NCBI GenBank assembly: GCA_032622095.1
Contig: CP136062.1
Location: 164,232,875 to 164,296,874 of the forward strand
Reading direction: 5' to 3'
DNA from: Siphonodentalium dalli
Taxonomy: Eukaryota; Mollusca; Scaphopoda; Gadilida; Siphonodentaliidae
DNA: 64,000 nt
Part shown: one piece after another, positions 1-12,089 of the stretch
Layout: each line of letters starts with the position of its first letter
Numbering within the stretch: position 1 is the stretch's first letter
The notes under the pieces: model-generated
Databases searched by the model: none
What the model saw: only the letters and a program-made list of their open reading frames with translations
What the model was told of the DNA's origin: nothing
Translations under genes and position numbers: made by a program

Positions 1-1240
1 TGAATGACCCAACCCACAAAGATCCACCCAAACCAGAACAGATGGAGGTGGATAAACAGGAAAATACAGGTAAAATAATGACCCAGAAAGGTCACTAATC
101 GAGAACAGCGAGGGTGACATAACACCGGCAAACGATCCCACATTGGAATCAACGCAGGTGCTACTGTCATCTAAAAATGAAATTTCTATCTTGGAATCAG
201 ACAAAGAGGCCAATCCAGCTTCAAGGATCACTAGTACAAGTGGTTCCATTTTTAATACAGTACAGTATGAATCCTCACACACAATAAAAGATTCCTCACA
301 GGAATCCACAAGTTTAACTACTAGTACTGTGGAAACGATGGATTCTCTTTCTGGCATTTAACAGAAGATTCCACTTTGGAATCAACAATTGCAATTCGGT
401 GTGAGCCAAATGATCCCTCTTTGGAATCAGGCAAAATCATCAGTAACATAATAGAATCATAGGGGAACAGATAGGGGAACAATAGAAGGGGAATTGGGGA
501 ACACTGATTTAAACATTCTCCAAGATATTAACAACCTGTTAAACACACCAAAAGGTTCCCCCATACGAGTAACAAAAGATGTCAAACTGCCATCACAAAT
601 ACCAACGAGTGACATCCACAAACATTCCGTTTCAGGGTTAAAACTTGACGCTTCGTCAAGAAAAAGGCCTTTAAAAGATGACGCTCCGCCATCAATACCT
701 GAAAAACTAAGGAATGAGGGGAAGAACAAATCTCCGTGTTCCTTCGACTACTGCGGAGTATATCAAAAGCCAAGCAAGACCAAGCGTCACTCCATAACGC
801 AACACATGCCAGCACACTGGTGGGTAGAGGAGCGCGAATTTCATCACGCCTACCGACCAGTGATATACCAAGACTTGATTGATCTGGCAGAACAAAACGC
901 CAGATACAAGGACGGACAACCAAAAACTGGATCAATTGGTCCAGACAGTCAAAAGAAATGTCTCGTATACGACAATTCCAAGAACCGTCCCAATAGGCAA
1001 ACATTATTTGGACGCCTTGTGCAGAACAATCGCTGGCCAATTCGAAAATTAGGATTTTCTCTGCATCCAATTAACTCCCCAGCGTGTTTAATATATTGGC
1101 GATGCCTGGCAGCCATGGTCAATTTATTAAAAGACGCTGATGCCAGACAATTTTGTCAACAAAAGCCGTCCCAAATAGGACGGCATGATATCATCAGGGA
1201 GTTCCACACACTTAATAAAGATAAAGGGGTAAGGGAGTGA
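1..1240 (+). pseudogene. TatD-type gene remnant, N-terminal half with zinc finger
   Basis: This is the N-terminal half of a broken gene that continues into the TatD domain at 1241. Bases 1-490 encode Ser/Thr/Glu-rich low-complexity sequence with a recurring 'LES' motif, but it shifts between frames (143-361 in one frame, 364-453 in another), so frameshifts are present. From 494 one frame runs to a TGA at 1238-1240. Counting from codon 1 at 494, it has a C2H2-like finger at about residues 82-104 (C82, C87, H99, H104, then a WW pair). After it comes a conserved-looking block ending in 'NSPACLIYWRCLAAMVNLL'. The TGA is in frame with the TatD domain, so the two halves were probably one protein. 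The family is multicopy in invertebrates as I recall it. The left window edge cuts the 5' end. The finger suggests nucleic-acid binding; that is inference. Confidence 0.7.
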
Positions 1241-2440
1241 GTGAAAAAGGAAATTAGTGATTTAAATAGAGGAACGCTGCCAGAAAACGCTCCCAATGCA
1301 CGAATTGCAGCAGGGTTATTATTATTTCCAAAGCCATACTGCAACCCGATGAAGCCTCAACAAAAGGCCCCTCATAAGGAGCTATTGAAATCTGTAACTA
1401 AACAAACGACTGCTCCAAAGCAGCCAACACAGAAGACTGCCACAAAGAAGCCACCACAAAAGACTGCCCCAAGGCAGCCAACACAACAGGTCATTCGAAA
1501 AGAAGTCACAAAGCAAGCTCCACCACCGCAACAAACGACGCCTCAAATGCCGTCACAGTCAATAGCTCCACCACACAGTGCAGCAAGACCAGATCAAAGG
1601 GCACAGGCATTGATGGCGATTGATACGCATTTTCAACTCAATCGTCTTTGCAAAAGCTTCCACGTGTCACCAACGTCACCAATGGAGGCAATTCGGACAA
1701 GTATCACCCAACTAATGCCTAGGGTTCCGGTTACGGTCATCGGTGGTGTAAATATGAGGTGCGATCCACTGGAATACCCAAACATCATTCCAGTGGACCC
1801 ATATTGGAAGACAGCAGTGGGGGTCCATCCCAAACAATATCATCTGCTGACGGATGTTGGCATACTTACTAGATGGATCCAGCTAATAAACGACCCACGT
1901 GTCACAGTTGTTGGAGAAATCGGGCTGGACCTATCTATCCGCGGCATCACGCCACAAGGTCATTGTGATCATGATTTGGCTTTCACCAGACTACTGTACC
2001 ACACCAAGACAGTAGCGGAAAGGCCAATTGTACTACACTTGCGTGGCGACAAAAGCGACCCATGGTCAAGGGACGTAAGTCATGTTGGTCTCAACATCTG
2101 CTCAAGTGAGTGTCTACCCAGAAGGAACTTCCAGTTCCACTCCTTCATGGGTACCGCAGATATCGTCCAAGCATAGAGCGATCGATTTCGAAATACTTAT
2201 TTCGGTATAAATGGGTCGTGTTTCTGGTTCGCCGATCCACAAATGGCTGCAGTAGCAGCTATTCCTAAAGATCGGCTAATATTGGAGACCGATGCACCCT
2301 ATTTCAATGAGCAGATGTCGGGAGAAATAGCAGAGTGTGTAGCCATCATCAGAGGAGAGACAACTCAAGAAGTCCTCCACTACACCAATAACAATGCTAC
2401 AGCTCTTTATGAAATTCGCAAATTACCAACATTCCAATAA
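1241..2440 (+). pseudogene. TatD-type metal-dependent hydrolase domain, broken by one in-frame stop
   Basis: A Lys/Gln/Pro/Thr-rich linker (about residues 40-115) leads into a TatD-type TIM-barrel hydrolase. TatD enzymes are metal-dependent DNases/hydrolases. Recognisable motifs in order are 'IDTHFQLNR' (normally D-x-H-x-H; the second His is Gln here), 'AVGVHPK', 'VGEIGLDLS' (metal-bridging Glu), 'IVLHLRGD', 'FHSFMGT' and, after the break, 'LILETDAPYF' (catalytic Asp). A TAG at 2174-2176 stops the frame. The next 22 codons stay in the same frame and read '..NTYFGINGSCFWFADPQ', joining directly to the block from 2243 to the TAA at 2438-2440. A single base change (probably TGG to TAG, since Trp is expected there) therefore explains the break. 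With two internal stops and a lost ligand the copy is very likely inactive. Confidence 0.85.
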
Positions 2441-4473
2441 GGTCCAAGAGATGAACAAATGATCACCCATACATATCCTTTATACATATGTACAGTAAAT
2501 GATAGATAATTCCACTTATGGAATTACATATTCTTTTTCTCAAAATCTGTTCCAAAACACAAATAATTACACAATGTTTTATACAGTAGCACTGTTCCAA
2601 TCCGTTTGGTCAAAAGGATTGATGAAGACAAATCTAGGCAATGAGCGGATATTAGGCCAGCTTCTAAAAAAAATGCCACATCTGGGTATGTACTCATGAT
2701 AATGTACACACAATTTCGTGACCTAATAATTCTGTTAACCCCAATTTAGCGATGCAAGGGTTTTCGACTCTTATAGTCCAATACACTCTTCCACACTCAA
2801 TTGACTCTCAAATGGAATTCTTTAATAAATAAAACAGGGTTGAGTGTAGTATTTTTGGATATGAATTAAATTACGATATCAGAAAATATAGAGCCAAATG
2901 CTCTCTATCAGAGAGCCGAAACACACACAAACAAATGCCACTCCGCCGCAACAGCCAATGAAAGATCGGCGCAATTCGGGAACAGACGAGCGGAATGATA
3001 CGCTATGGATTCGTTCATTTACTCCTCGACAGCCACGATAAACAGTTTAAATTCTACTTTATGATATTATCTATTGCCTCATTATTATACATCATTGGAT
3101 CTTCATGATTATATACAAGGTTGGTTGTTTATTCATTATTCATATGTATTGATTGTTATTACATGACACACACCAAAAATCCAACAAATAGCAGAACACG
3201 CACGGTAAAAAAAATGACGAATTCTAGCACAGAAACAACAACCTAATCTATGTAATCAGCACCCAGCAAGCGGATGCCCAACATAAACTTCATAAATTGC
3301 GTAATCAGAATGGCTGTATGGTGTCAACTAACTTTTAACTTGTTATTTTTGGCTTTTTTGGCAATTTTGCTCAGTTGAAATAGACAACAAAACATAAAAG
3401 ACAGATAACTCTATATATCCCGTTTACGCTCACGTCTACGCTCCAGTGCCATGAAATTGCATTACAGTTAACCGGCTATTGACTCATGCCAATGTTTGGC
3501 GTACAATGTGCGTTATTTTTCAAACTAGCTAGCGACTTCGTCAATTTTGATAGCCGTAACACGTGTTATTGAATAAGCATAGGAAGGCAGTGTAATTCAT
3601 CAAAATTGATGACAAGTAGTGCAAATTTCAACTTAATGCATAGTTTGTTGTGTTTATCTTTGTATACTTTCACAAAATTGGCAGTTTGAACCATGTACCA
3701 TGGGAAATATTAGCAATAGTTTTACCCGTGTAGAACGATTAATGGGGATAGAACCGACTCGATCAGGAGAGAACCCAAACAATAATCAAATTTCGCGGTT
3801 CTTGTCGTTGTTATGACTCGCACAATGAATTTTTCGTTATTAACACGCTCATGGCTGCCACAGATTGTTATGGGATCGAAAATAACTAATCGAATTATCA
3901 CCTAGATGCCTCAAAATTGCACTTTAACTGTCAAAAAGTCGTGAAAATGTATAATTTCGATCAGCAAGAACTGTCACAAATCACGCAAGAACCATCACAA
4001 ACCGGCAATAGAACGATTTCCGATGTAACAGTTCCTTCACAGTGATATAAAGTAGATTATTCTAATTCTAGTCTATTCTATTCTATTCTAAAGTTCAGTG
4101 TTGTCTTAAAGTAATAAATGACAATGGTAATGTCTTCACACAAATTAATTGTATATAAACATTTCTTAGGAAATAAAGTGGAGAACGGACAATTGGTTCT
4201 GGTCATGTGACGGTATCTGGAGAAGTCGGGAGCAATCGCAACTTCTCGGACAAACTCTGCTTCTCGGATTATCGTTTTTGCAGAAATATATAGTTCGTAC
4301 GGAAATCACCGAGGTTTGCCGATGGAAGTCGGGAGGTAATTACTCTAGTACACATCTCGAGTAGGTAGTAGGTCAGTCTCATTCAAATCACACCAAGTCT
4401 CATTTTAATCTACTTCTTCTTCGTGCTACGTGTAGGCCTATACATAATATTGCGCCGTGCACGAATAAAGGAT
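2441..4473. other. No gene seen; AT-rich intergenic DNA
   Basis: Short frames only, none resembling a known family. A possible polyadenylation signal AATAAA at 2824-2829 lies 3' of the TatD pseudogene. A short (TTCTA)n run sits near 4061-4090. No terminal repeats or splice-bounded coding stretch were found. Confidence 0.5.
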
Positions 4474-5235
4474 TTAAGGGTTCTGAACATATGCGTTACT
4501 AGTGAAGATTTGTTTAAGTTTTGAGGCTGGATCACCAGCAATTAATGAGTGAAATACTACACACTCTGCCAAGCTGTTCCAATCTTTAACAGTTCTGTGT
4601 ATGCATCTGAATTTGTAGGTGTCTGAATATGCTCTGGGTCTGATGAAATTATTCGAATGCATTTTACTTGTAAACCTTTCTGGTGGCTGAAGATGATTAA
4701 TTGGAATATTTGCCGCATCAGCCAGGCCCTTAACGGATAAACATAGTCGCACTATTTTTTCTCCTCTCCCGTAGTGTCTGAAGAGATTCATCAATTTTAA
4801 TCATAGAATTAGGTGAATAATCATAATTTTGCACAATAAATCTGTTGCACCGATTTTGGACTTTCAAGAGCGTAATTTGATAGTGCGATATGATCCCAAA
4901 TAAAAGAAGAGTATTCCAAAAGAGGTCGGATGAGGCCAGTGTAGGCTTGAAGTCTCACCTCTGTCGGCATTCGGCAAACCTCGTCAGATTCCGTCACCGT
5001 TTCACCCAGAGGACAGAGGTCATAGGTCGAGGAGTCCAGAATGCTATGTTGGATATTTCCTTAAATTTCTTTTAAGAAGAACAAGGGTTCTGTTAGCTTT
5101 TTGTGCATATATAGTCCATGTGGATATTCCACTTAAGGTATTTTGTTATGTTGACGCCTAAATATTTTATAGAATCTACCAGGTTAAGGGGCGATCATTT
5201 AAGTGTGTAGCTACTTATATAATGGGTTCTTGGTC
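4474..5235 (-). mobile_element. Non-LTR retrotransposon, 3' end of reverse transcriptase ORF (decayed)
   Basis: Read on the minus strand, this holds the C-terminal third of a LINE polymerase in several frames. From high to low coordinates: 'LVDSIKYLGVNITKYLKWN' (the 'KYLGV' block after the RT palm/thumb), a block like 'ANRTLVLLKRNLRKYP', then 'LIRPLLEYSSFIWD', then 'QNRCNRFIVQNYDYSPNS' in another frame. Last comes a 106-codon frame (4474-4794) ending in the typical tail 'FRCIHRTVKDWNSL'. These blocks in this order are characteristic of CR1/Jockey-like non-LTR elements. At least two frameshifts and stops break it. The endonuclease and catalytic RT motifs are absent, consistent with a 5'-truncated insertion. 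Confidence 0.8.
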
Positions 5236-7039
5236 TAGCTTGAGCAGAATGATCCTTAGCAGACATACATGAGTAATCCACATAATATATATTCAAGATT
5301 TAAGTTGAGGCCATATTATAGGATTTCTCGGTTCTGTGAAAATGATAAGTTACTAGAGGAATATAGTATGATACTAACAGCACCGAATATCTCGAACCGC
5401 ATCATTCCACAGAAAATAACCAGGTTCGTGAAGCTGGATCGAAGTTCGAAATTCGCGTGAAGTTAGATTGAAGCTCAAAATTCAGATAGAATTTCAAACT
5501 CTATATGTTTTTTTCCTAAAGTTCTTTGTTGTACTCCAATTCGAATATTGAGTCAAAACGTTCTGACTCTTGAAAGTGAATTGTTTTCTGAGATACCGCT
5601 GGAGTTCAGGAATATTTAAGGGAGTGTGGTGCTGAAGGGAATTGACACTGTTTATGACTGGAGCGAGCTGAAAATTGGTATTTTTTATACTTTGCATGAG
5701 AGAACCAGCATACTAACGCTTAATATCGAGACAATTACTCGATCCATAGCTTTGAATTTCAATCCTAATTTCAATCTGGAAATTCGGATTGAAATTCAAA
5801 CTCTATTTTCTTTTTTGCCGTAAGTTCTTTGGCTCATTTCGTGTTCCAATGCATCTCGAATTTCGGGTCTAAGGTGATTTTAAAAAATTGAGATACCGCA
5901 GGACTAAGTAAAAGGACCGAAAAGGACTAAGTCCGCTAATTTCAATTCGAATTTCAATCTGGGCTGCTACATGTTAACTATAACTATCGTTCAATAAGCG
6001 GTTAACTATAACTATCGTTCAATAAGCGAGATAACTGAGTCGCTACCATATTGGATCCATCCAACCCCGCTCCGCTCATGCAGTGATATATATACAGGTA
6101 AAAGTTCTGGAGTAGCATTCCACATATGGAGCTTTTGAATATTCATGAATTCCATTTATGGAATTCCTCTATATTCAAAGCGCAATAAGAATTTTCATCT
6201 AAAGCGTATACAGGCCTACTGGTGACGACGAATCAATGAATTGGGCCACAACCAAGAATTTGAGGCCAAAATATTAGTTTTAGTTTTCCAGAGTAATCAC
6301 GAGCACGGGGTGCCTCAGACTCACAGCGTTTACTACTTACGAGATTTGAACGGTTCTGAAATAACGAAGACCCCGAACTATTGCCAAAGCGATATTCAGC
6401 TACCATTGCACAGCCAGCTATTGAATGCATGGTCACTAAAATCAGTCATGAACCTGATGGATTCTGTAACTGCGTGTCTTTGTATTCTTCAGGCAAAGCT
6501 GGCGAGGAAATGGTGGCTTTTGTCTACATGTCTTGTATCAGGACTGCATGAACCATAATCATGAAACCATACACTTCAAACATGTCCCATTTGAACTGAC
6601 ACCAGAAAGATACAAAATATTACCTTTACTTGCAATCAGCATCAATCTTGAACGCACTTTGACATTTTTAATATTAGGTTATTATAGCAGAGACGCTCTT
6701 TATCGTATGTAATCATTTGAGGTTTTTTTGTGGATTGGGCCATCTTTAAAATGCATAGGGTTTCTTTCTCGACTTATTTGCTGTTGTAGCTGAGTGCCTT
6801 ATATGTCATTAGAAAGCGTGTGCAATCATATATCAGGTACTTCTAATTAAAACTGCCGCGGTAACTTTGAACACTGTTTGTGTTTCTCTGTAGATATGTT
6901 TAAAACGCTCATGTTATGCTAGATCTGAATAATTACAAAAACATGACAAGAAGTACGTATAGTAATGGTCTTTCTTTTTAATATGCACCCACATTGCAAA
7001 CCCATGGATATTTGAAACAAGACAGTCAATGACTGGGTA
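5236..7039. other. No gene seen; short repeats
   Basis: AT-rich, without convincing coding sequence. Between about 5450 and 5970 the motif 'gaatttcaat' and its complement recur, making small imperfect palindromes. An EcoRI-type palindrome (gaattccatttatggaattc) lies at 6147-6166. The 105-codon frame at 6241-6558 has no recognisable family. Confidence 0.45.
5973..6028. repeat. Perfect 28-bp tandem duplication
   Basis: The 28-bp unit beginning 'gttaactataactatcg' occurs twice back to back at 5973-6000 and 6001-6028 without a mismatch. Confidence 0.9.
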
Positions 7040-9048
7040 GCTCATCAGATTTTAAAGACTGAGAAAACTGGGACTCTGAAGACCATAAGAGGACTTGTCA
7101 AAATCACATAACAATAAGTACACATGTAGTTATAAACAAGAAAATAGCTAGGTCTCCGTTAAGCAGTGGGGTGGCCACCTTGAAAGTTTCAACTACACGC
7201 CCCTGATACCTCCCATCCCATATAGTCCATGTCCTGTCTGTCGCCTACCAACTTAAGCAATCAGACTCCCAAGTTTGTAACAATTCCTTTGCACATGTTG
7301 AATTCTTACAACTGATATCTCAAGCGTTCCCAACTGTTGCAAAATTCCAACCTGACATTCCCCCCTATTTTAATGGCTGACCCCATTCAACATATTTGAA
7401 TCCAAACTCTCCATGGATCCTACACACCAAATGCCAATCTACTTATTTTTAAAATGTAACTCGGTCACCCGAGGACCATCCATACTCTATATAGGCTAAA
7501 TATGCCCAATGACTCTTGAGTAGAATACGTTTTAATGATTACCATGGGGAAGAGTTATGTCCTGGTCTAACCCCTATTTGACCTGGTTACCCTATCTGAA
7601 CAAATCTGAATCCCAGCCACCTAAGGACCCTCCATACGTAATATAAGCTAAATATGCTAAATGGTTCTTGAAAAAATGTTTTAAGAATAACTATTGAGGT
7701 AAAGAGTTATGCCCCTGGCTCTACCCCGATTTGACACAGTGGTCCAATTTGAACAAATCTGAATCATAGTCACCAAAAGACCATCCATACCAAATATATG
7801 CTGAATATGCCTTGTATGTGTTTTAAGAAATACTAGAGAGGGAACAAGTTGCGTCCCTGGCTCTACCCCTAGTAAGCTGGTGAAAAATTTGAATCCCTGT
7901 CATCCTTGGACTCTGAATACCAAATATAAGCTGAATTGGTCTGATGGTTCTTGATAAGAACATTTGAAGAATTACTATTGATGGACTGTGCTCTTATTTG
8001 ATCAGGTGACCCCATTTGGAAGAACAAAATATGTATCACAGTCACCCAAGGACGATCCATACCAAGTTTAAGCTGAATAGGTCTGATGGTTCTTGAGAAG
8101 GCTATAGCTCCACCATAGATAAAAAGCCACTCCCTCTTCCATCCAGTTTCCCATATATAAAATTGAGTTAGAACACGGGTATTTATTTTTAATGTCAGTC
8201 TCACACTTGGCATCATTATTCTCCGTGAATGCAACAAACTTAAGAATGTGGATTTCTAGTTATCATAGCCATTCTGGGCCATTTATATACAAACAGCTAA
8301 ACTGTGACACATGCATGGCATATTCCATTACTAGTAACACAGAGGTATGGGATATTCCATACAGAGCTGTCATAACAATCAGATTTATGTTGTCATTAAG
8401 GAAACATTCTGTCTCCTATATCTCAGATAGCTGTATTTGCTGTTTACATATGTTCTGGATTTTAGAGTGATTTGCTGTTGGGACTCCGGGTACCTCTGAG
8501 GATGTTATAACGACAATAGTTTTTCATATCTTTTAACAAATTAAAAAAAAAATTAAAAATCAATAAATAAAAAAAAATTACTGACCAAGGATTTGAATCT
8601 GAATTAAATTAAAAAATAAAACTTTATTTAAAAAAAAACAAAAACAATTTTAATATTATTTTTTAATTGAGCAAGGAGTTCAATCTAAATTTGTTTAATT
8701 TTTTTTTAGTTATGTCCCTGGGTCCATCCACATTTGACCCAGTGACCTCATTTAAACAAATCTGAACCCCAGTCACCCAAGGACCATTCATACCAAATAT
8801 GAACCCATTCGGCCTGATGGCACTTGAAAATAAGTTGTTTTAAGAATTACTATGGAGGGAAAGAGTTATGGCTCTAGCTTCGATTTGACCCAGTGATCTC
8901 ATTTGAACAAAGCTGAATGTGGGTCACATAGGGAACACCCACACCAAATATGAACCCAGATGTTCAAAGAATTGTTGACGGACGGACGGACGACGGACGA
9001 GGAGTGATGAATATAGCCTCACCGGAGACTTCGTCTAAGGTGAGCTAA
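7040..9048 (+). repeat. Modular dispersed element, copy 1 (ends 'ggtgagctaaaa')
   Basis: The head (about 7053-7240) reads 'ctgggactctgaagacc..' and matches the head at about 32112-32295. The middle is several diverged modules of roughly 150-170 bp. Each carries 'gagttatg..cctggctctacccc..tttgac', 'gaacaaatctgaa', 'ccatccataccaaatataagctgaat' and 'tggttcttgag'. An A/T-rich block (8530-8710) interrupts them. The tail reads 'aattgttgacggacggacgg..', then 'ggagtgatga.tatagc' and 'ggtgagctaaaaa'. No coding capacity is seen. The shared head and tail in two copies define a family rather than random low complexity. The type of transposon is not clear from the ends. Confidence 0.75.
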
Positions 9049-10286
9049 AAACTGGTGTTCAACGTTACCCATACGTTTTAACTGATATGAGGAGCATTTC
9101 TCATATAATGCTACTGACATTCCAAATTATTATGCTCAAAACAAACCACTGGTGTTAGAATATATAGGTATCATGGATATAATACAAAATACTGCATGAA
9201 ACTCATTTAAAAAAAGGATATCTGTATCATGAATTATGAAGGACAAACCATTCCATAGGTGTCTTATCAAACAGAGCAAGAATATTACCGGTAGCCTCCT
9301 TGTAGACTGCAGACTCTAATTACCTGCATAGGATTTATCATGGTTTACCAAAATACTTAAAGGTACTCAATCCGATTCGATGGTCCCCATACCATCAGAA
9401 CAACAACAACAATAACAACAACAATATTTTTTAAATGCCGCTTCAGTAATCAGAATCGATCAATTACCCACAAAATAATGCTAACCAGTCAATTATTGTA
9501 TACAATTGCCCAAAACGTGTTATTTTGTCAATATTTTGTTCAACGAAATTTTGCCGGATTGTCACATATCTAACACCAAAGCCATTGATTTTAGAGTTAT
9601 CCATCTTCATCCACAATTTGGTCTGAGACCGTCTTCTCGTCGACTTTTTGCCAGGCCGCCAAAAAGTACCGGCAGTGAAAAATAATATATGTAAAGAATA
9701 AATATCTGATGACGGTGAGCTTTTATGGGTGGTTTCTCCCACTCGAATCAAATATGATTTACCCCCGAAGCCAAAGAAATAGTCATTTCGGAGGCGTTAA
9801 TTAGGATTGTGCATCGGAATTGACTCACTTACAAATCATATTTTATTACAGCATTATATAACAATTAGTATTACCGACACTCTATTTCATAACAATAAAA
9901 AGATATATATTAAAGGCACACGTACATGGCTATATTTATTAATATATCACAAATGAGCATTGTCGATTATTATTAGTATGCACACCACCCCTCCCCATAC
10001 CTTTTTTGTTTTGAATATCTGCATCCACAGTTTATAGTTATACATAATTATGCTATCAATATCTCAGTATTATAGGATCTTATATAAGCTACGACTCCAA
10101 CACAGCCCCGTTGTAATTATATATCATGTAATGATTAACAAATAAAATTATTTGATTTTGAGTTTATTGTAATCATCAAATTAGAAAGTAATTGTATTGT
10201 CATAAAAAAACATTAAGCATATAATCGCCCCATCCCTGATTAGTATCACGGGCCTGAACTGTAAAGTTCAACTTTACTCTTATACC
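9049..10286. other. Intergenic DNA with part of a dispersed element
   Basis: The sequence 'aaaggtactcaatccgat' near 9358 is the inverse of 'atcggattgagtacctt' near 31258. Bases about 9586-9800 (starting 'gattttagagttatccatct', ending near 'aagccaaagaaatagt') match 31063-31284. This suggests a transposon family with ends of that sequence. No gene was recognised; the 95-codon minus-strand frame at 9464-9751 lies over the repeat. Confidence 0.45.
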
Positions 10287-10415
10287 AGCACTGACATCGA
10301 CTATCCATGTGTTCAATGTACAACGAATGTCAGACCACGCCGACACGCCCGTTCTTGCGACAAATGCGGCCAGTGGCAGCACAGATTGTGCAACACTGGA
10401 ATTACACAGAAATGA
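10287..10415 (+). pseudogene. Cys/His zinc-finger fragment of the MULE-transposase-associated type
   Basis: The plus strand encodes 'YPCVQCTTNVRPRRHARSC' followed by 'DKCGQWQHRLCNTGIT', then a TGA at 10413-10415. The C-x2-C, C-x2-C, W-x-H-x2-C spacing and the 'V.PR....C..C..WQHR.C.TGI' pattern match, from memory, a PHD-like finger. That finger stands at the start of invertebrate proteins carrying FLYWCH and MULE-type transposase domains. A possible 3' splice site ('tcttataccag') precedes it. The expected continuation after 'TGI' is not in one frame and no transposase domain follows, so this is a remnant. The 141-codon frame on the opposite strand (10200-10625) is a shadow. Confidence 0.5.
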
Positions 10416-12089
10416 TATCGGCCTATAAGAACAACAACCCCACCTAGCAGTTCCTAGCTTTGCCTTTCCTGCCCGCAAGCCACAACCTACCAACTTATAA
10501 CAGCTTAGCCTCCAGAGCCAGAACCGATCAACTGAAGGAGTTCGTCGAGTATCGGTGTTCTGCCATATATCTACGTTGCCAAATAAAAAATAGAATGGCT
10601 TACGCATAGGCCCCAGTGCGCACATGTGCTATGGGCATGCGCATAAAGGTAATACTCCGTGTCGGGGTAATACATTTTGCCTAAATTGGTCGTTTGCTTC
10701 ACAGCCTGGCATAGACGGCTAAACGTGAAGGGAAATAATGTATTGACTGATAAATAATCAGATGTTTTACAATATGCTTGCCATTCATGTAAAGAGCAAA
10801 ATATACAATTTCTAGTTAAATAATTTTATTGGTTATGTTTTAATTCCACCAGAATTATTTCATTACTTTTACTTTCACACTTTATATATATACTTGGAAA
10901 TCCTACAGAAAATCAATGTAAATCTGTAAATTTATTTAGGTTGTAAATTCCATGAAATTTCAAATTTCCTGTGTTTATTTGGAATGTACTGCATTGGGGA
11001 ATTCCAAATTTCAGCAGTATATTTTATTGTTGTAAACCACGGTTCATGTATCTTGGTTTACCATGGTACTTTTACCACGGTAAACCATGGTACTTTGTAC
11101 CGCGGTGCTGGACCGGGTTTTTTTGGTCGTGGTAAACCACGGTTCATGTACCGTGCATGGTGTAGGCATACCACGGTATTTTTTAGCGTGGTGTACCACG
11201 GTACTTTTACCACGGTATACCGTGGTATTTTTTACCGGGGTGTACCAGGTCAGGTAATTTTTTATAAGGGATGTAAAATGTATATATTGACTGATTCTTC
11301 CATGTTTTAACTTGTTTTTTAATAAATAAATAAATAAATATTCGGATGTTTTATCATGTAGTATGTATATCTTCATGTCATTATTTGAATTTGTTGATGT
11401 GTGTTAATTACTATGTATATATATCCATTAATATATTGTTGCCCATAAAACGTTAAGTACAAATATAATCTCCATTGTCATCAAAAGACCGGTCCCAAAT
11501 CAAAGGCAATTACCATAAAAGGCCGTCCAATTAACATCCACGCTATCTAATTACCCGAATTGTATAGGGGCCGAATCGCCCCTACCGAATCAGCCAGGCT
11601 GAATAAGCCCTGGACCGAAAAGACAAGCCCGAATCTTCCCTGGGTCGAATCGTCCCGTTCACTATGTGGGGTGTCCGGGCAAACTCCAGGCAGAGTTATC
11701 TCCCATCGCTCCGCTGAGATACCACTGCCATGGCATGAGGACATTAATTGGTAAGGATTTCTTACGTGTATTTAGTTCTTATGTTTTTGGATTCAAATTG
11801 TCTATGTCTGGCTCAGTTCATATTGTTCTTATCAATACCGAAAGAATTACCATTATTGCAATCTTTATAAAAAAAATTGGTGGTCAAAACAAGATAATAG
11901 TAGGTGACTATATAAAATATAATTCCGCGACGACATGTAAAAAATAGATTTATCGTCAGCAAAGTACAGGGCGCTGTATGGAGTTTGGTGTCCGGATTGA
12001 CGCCAAGTCCCAATCGGAAACCTCGGTACTTTCCGTCGATTCCTCTGAGCCGATTCGACGGGTAGAGGGGTAATGTCGCAAGAGCTATA
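10416..12089. other. No gene seen; contains an 'accacggta' repeat block
   Basis: Mostly AT-rich DNA around the repeat at 11036-11250. A moderately GC-rich patch at about 11547-11750 contains several 'cgaatc' and 'ccctg' repeats open in both strands. No family resemblance was seen, and its frames are treated as chance. Confidence 0.4.
11036..11250. repeat. Self-complementary 'taccacggta' repeat cluster
   Basis: About a dozen variants of 'ccacggtA(A/T)' and 'taccatggtac', in direct and inverted order and separated by short T-runs. Neighbouring units are mutually complementary, so the block can fold into many small hairpins. Confidence 0.8.

Noticed and set aside
6241-6558. 105-codon plus-strand frame.
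   Set aside because: No recognisable motif and no exon boundaries; open length is compatible with chance.
10200-10625. 141-codon minus-strand frame.
   Set aside because: The opposite strand carries the recognisable Cys/His finger; this frame is its shadow.
11547-11754. Overlapping frames on both strands in a GC-richer patch.
   Set aside because: Short, with repeated 'cgaatc' phrases and no domain resemblance or splice context.
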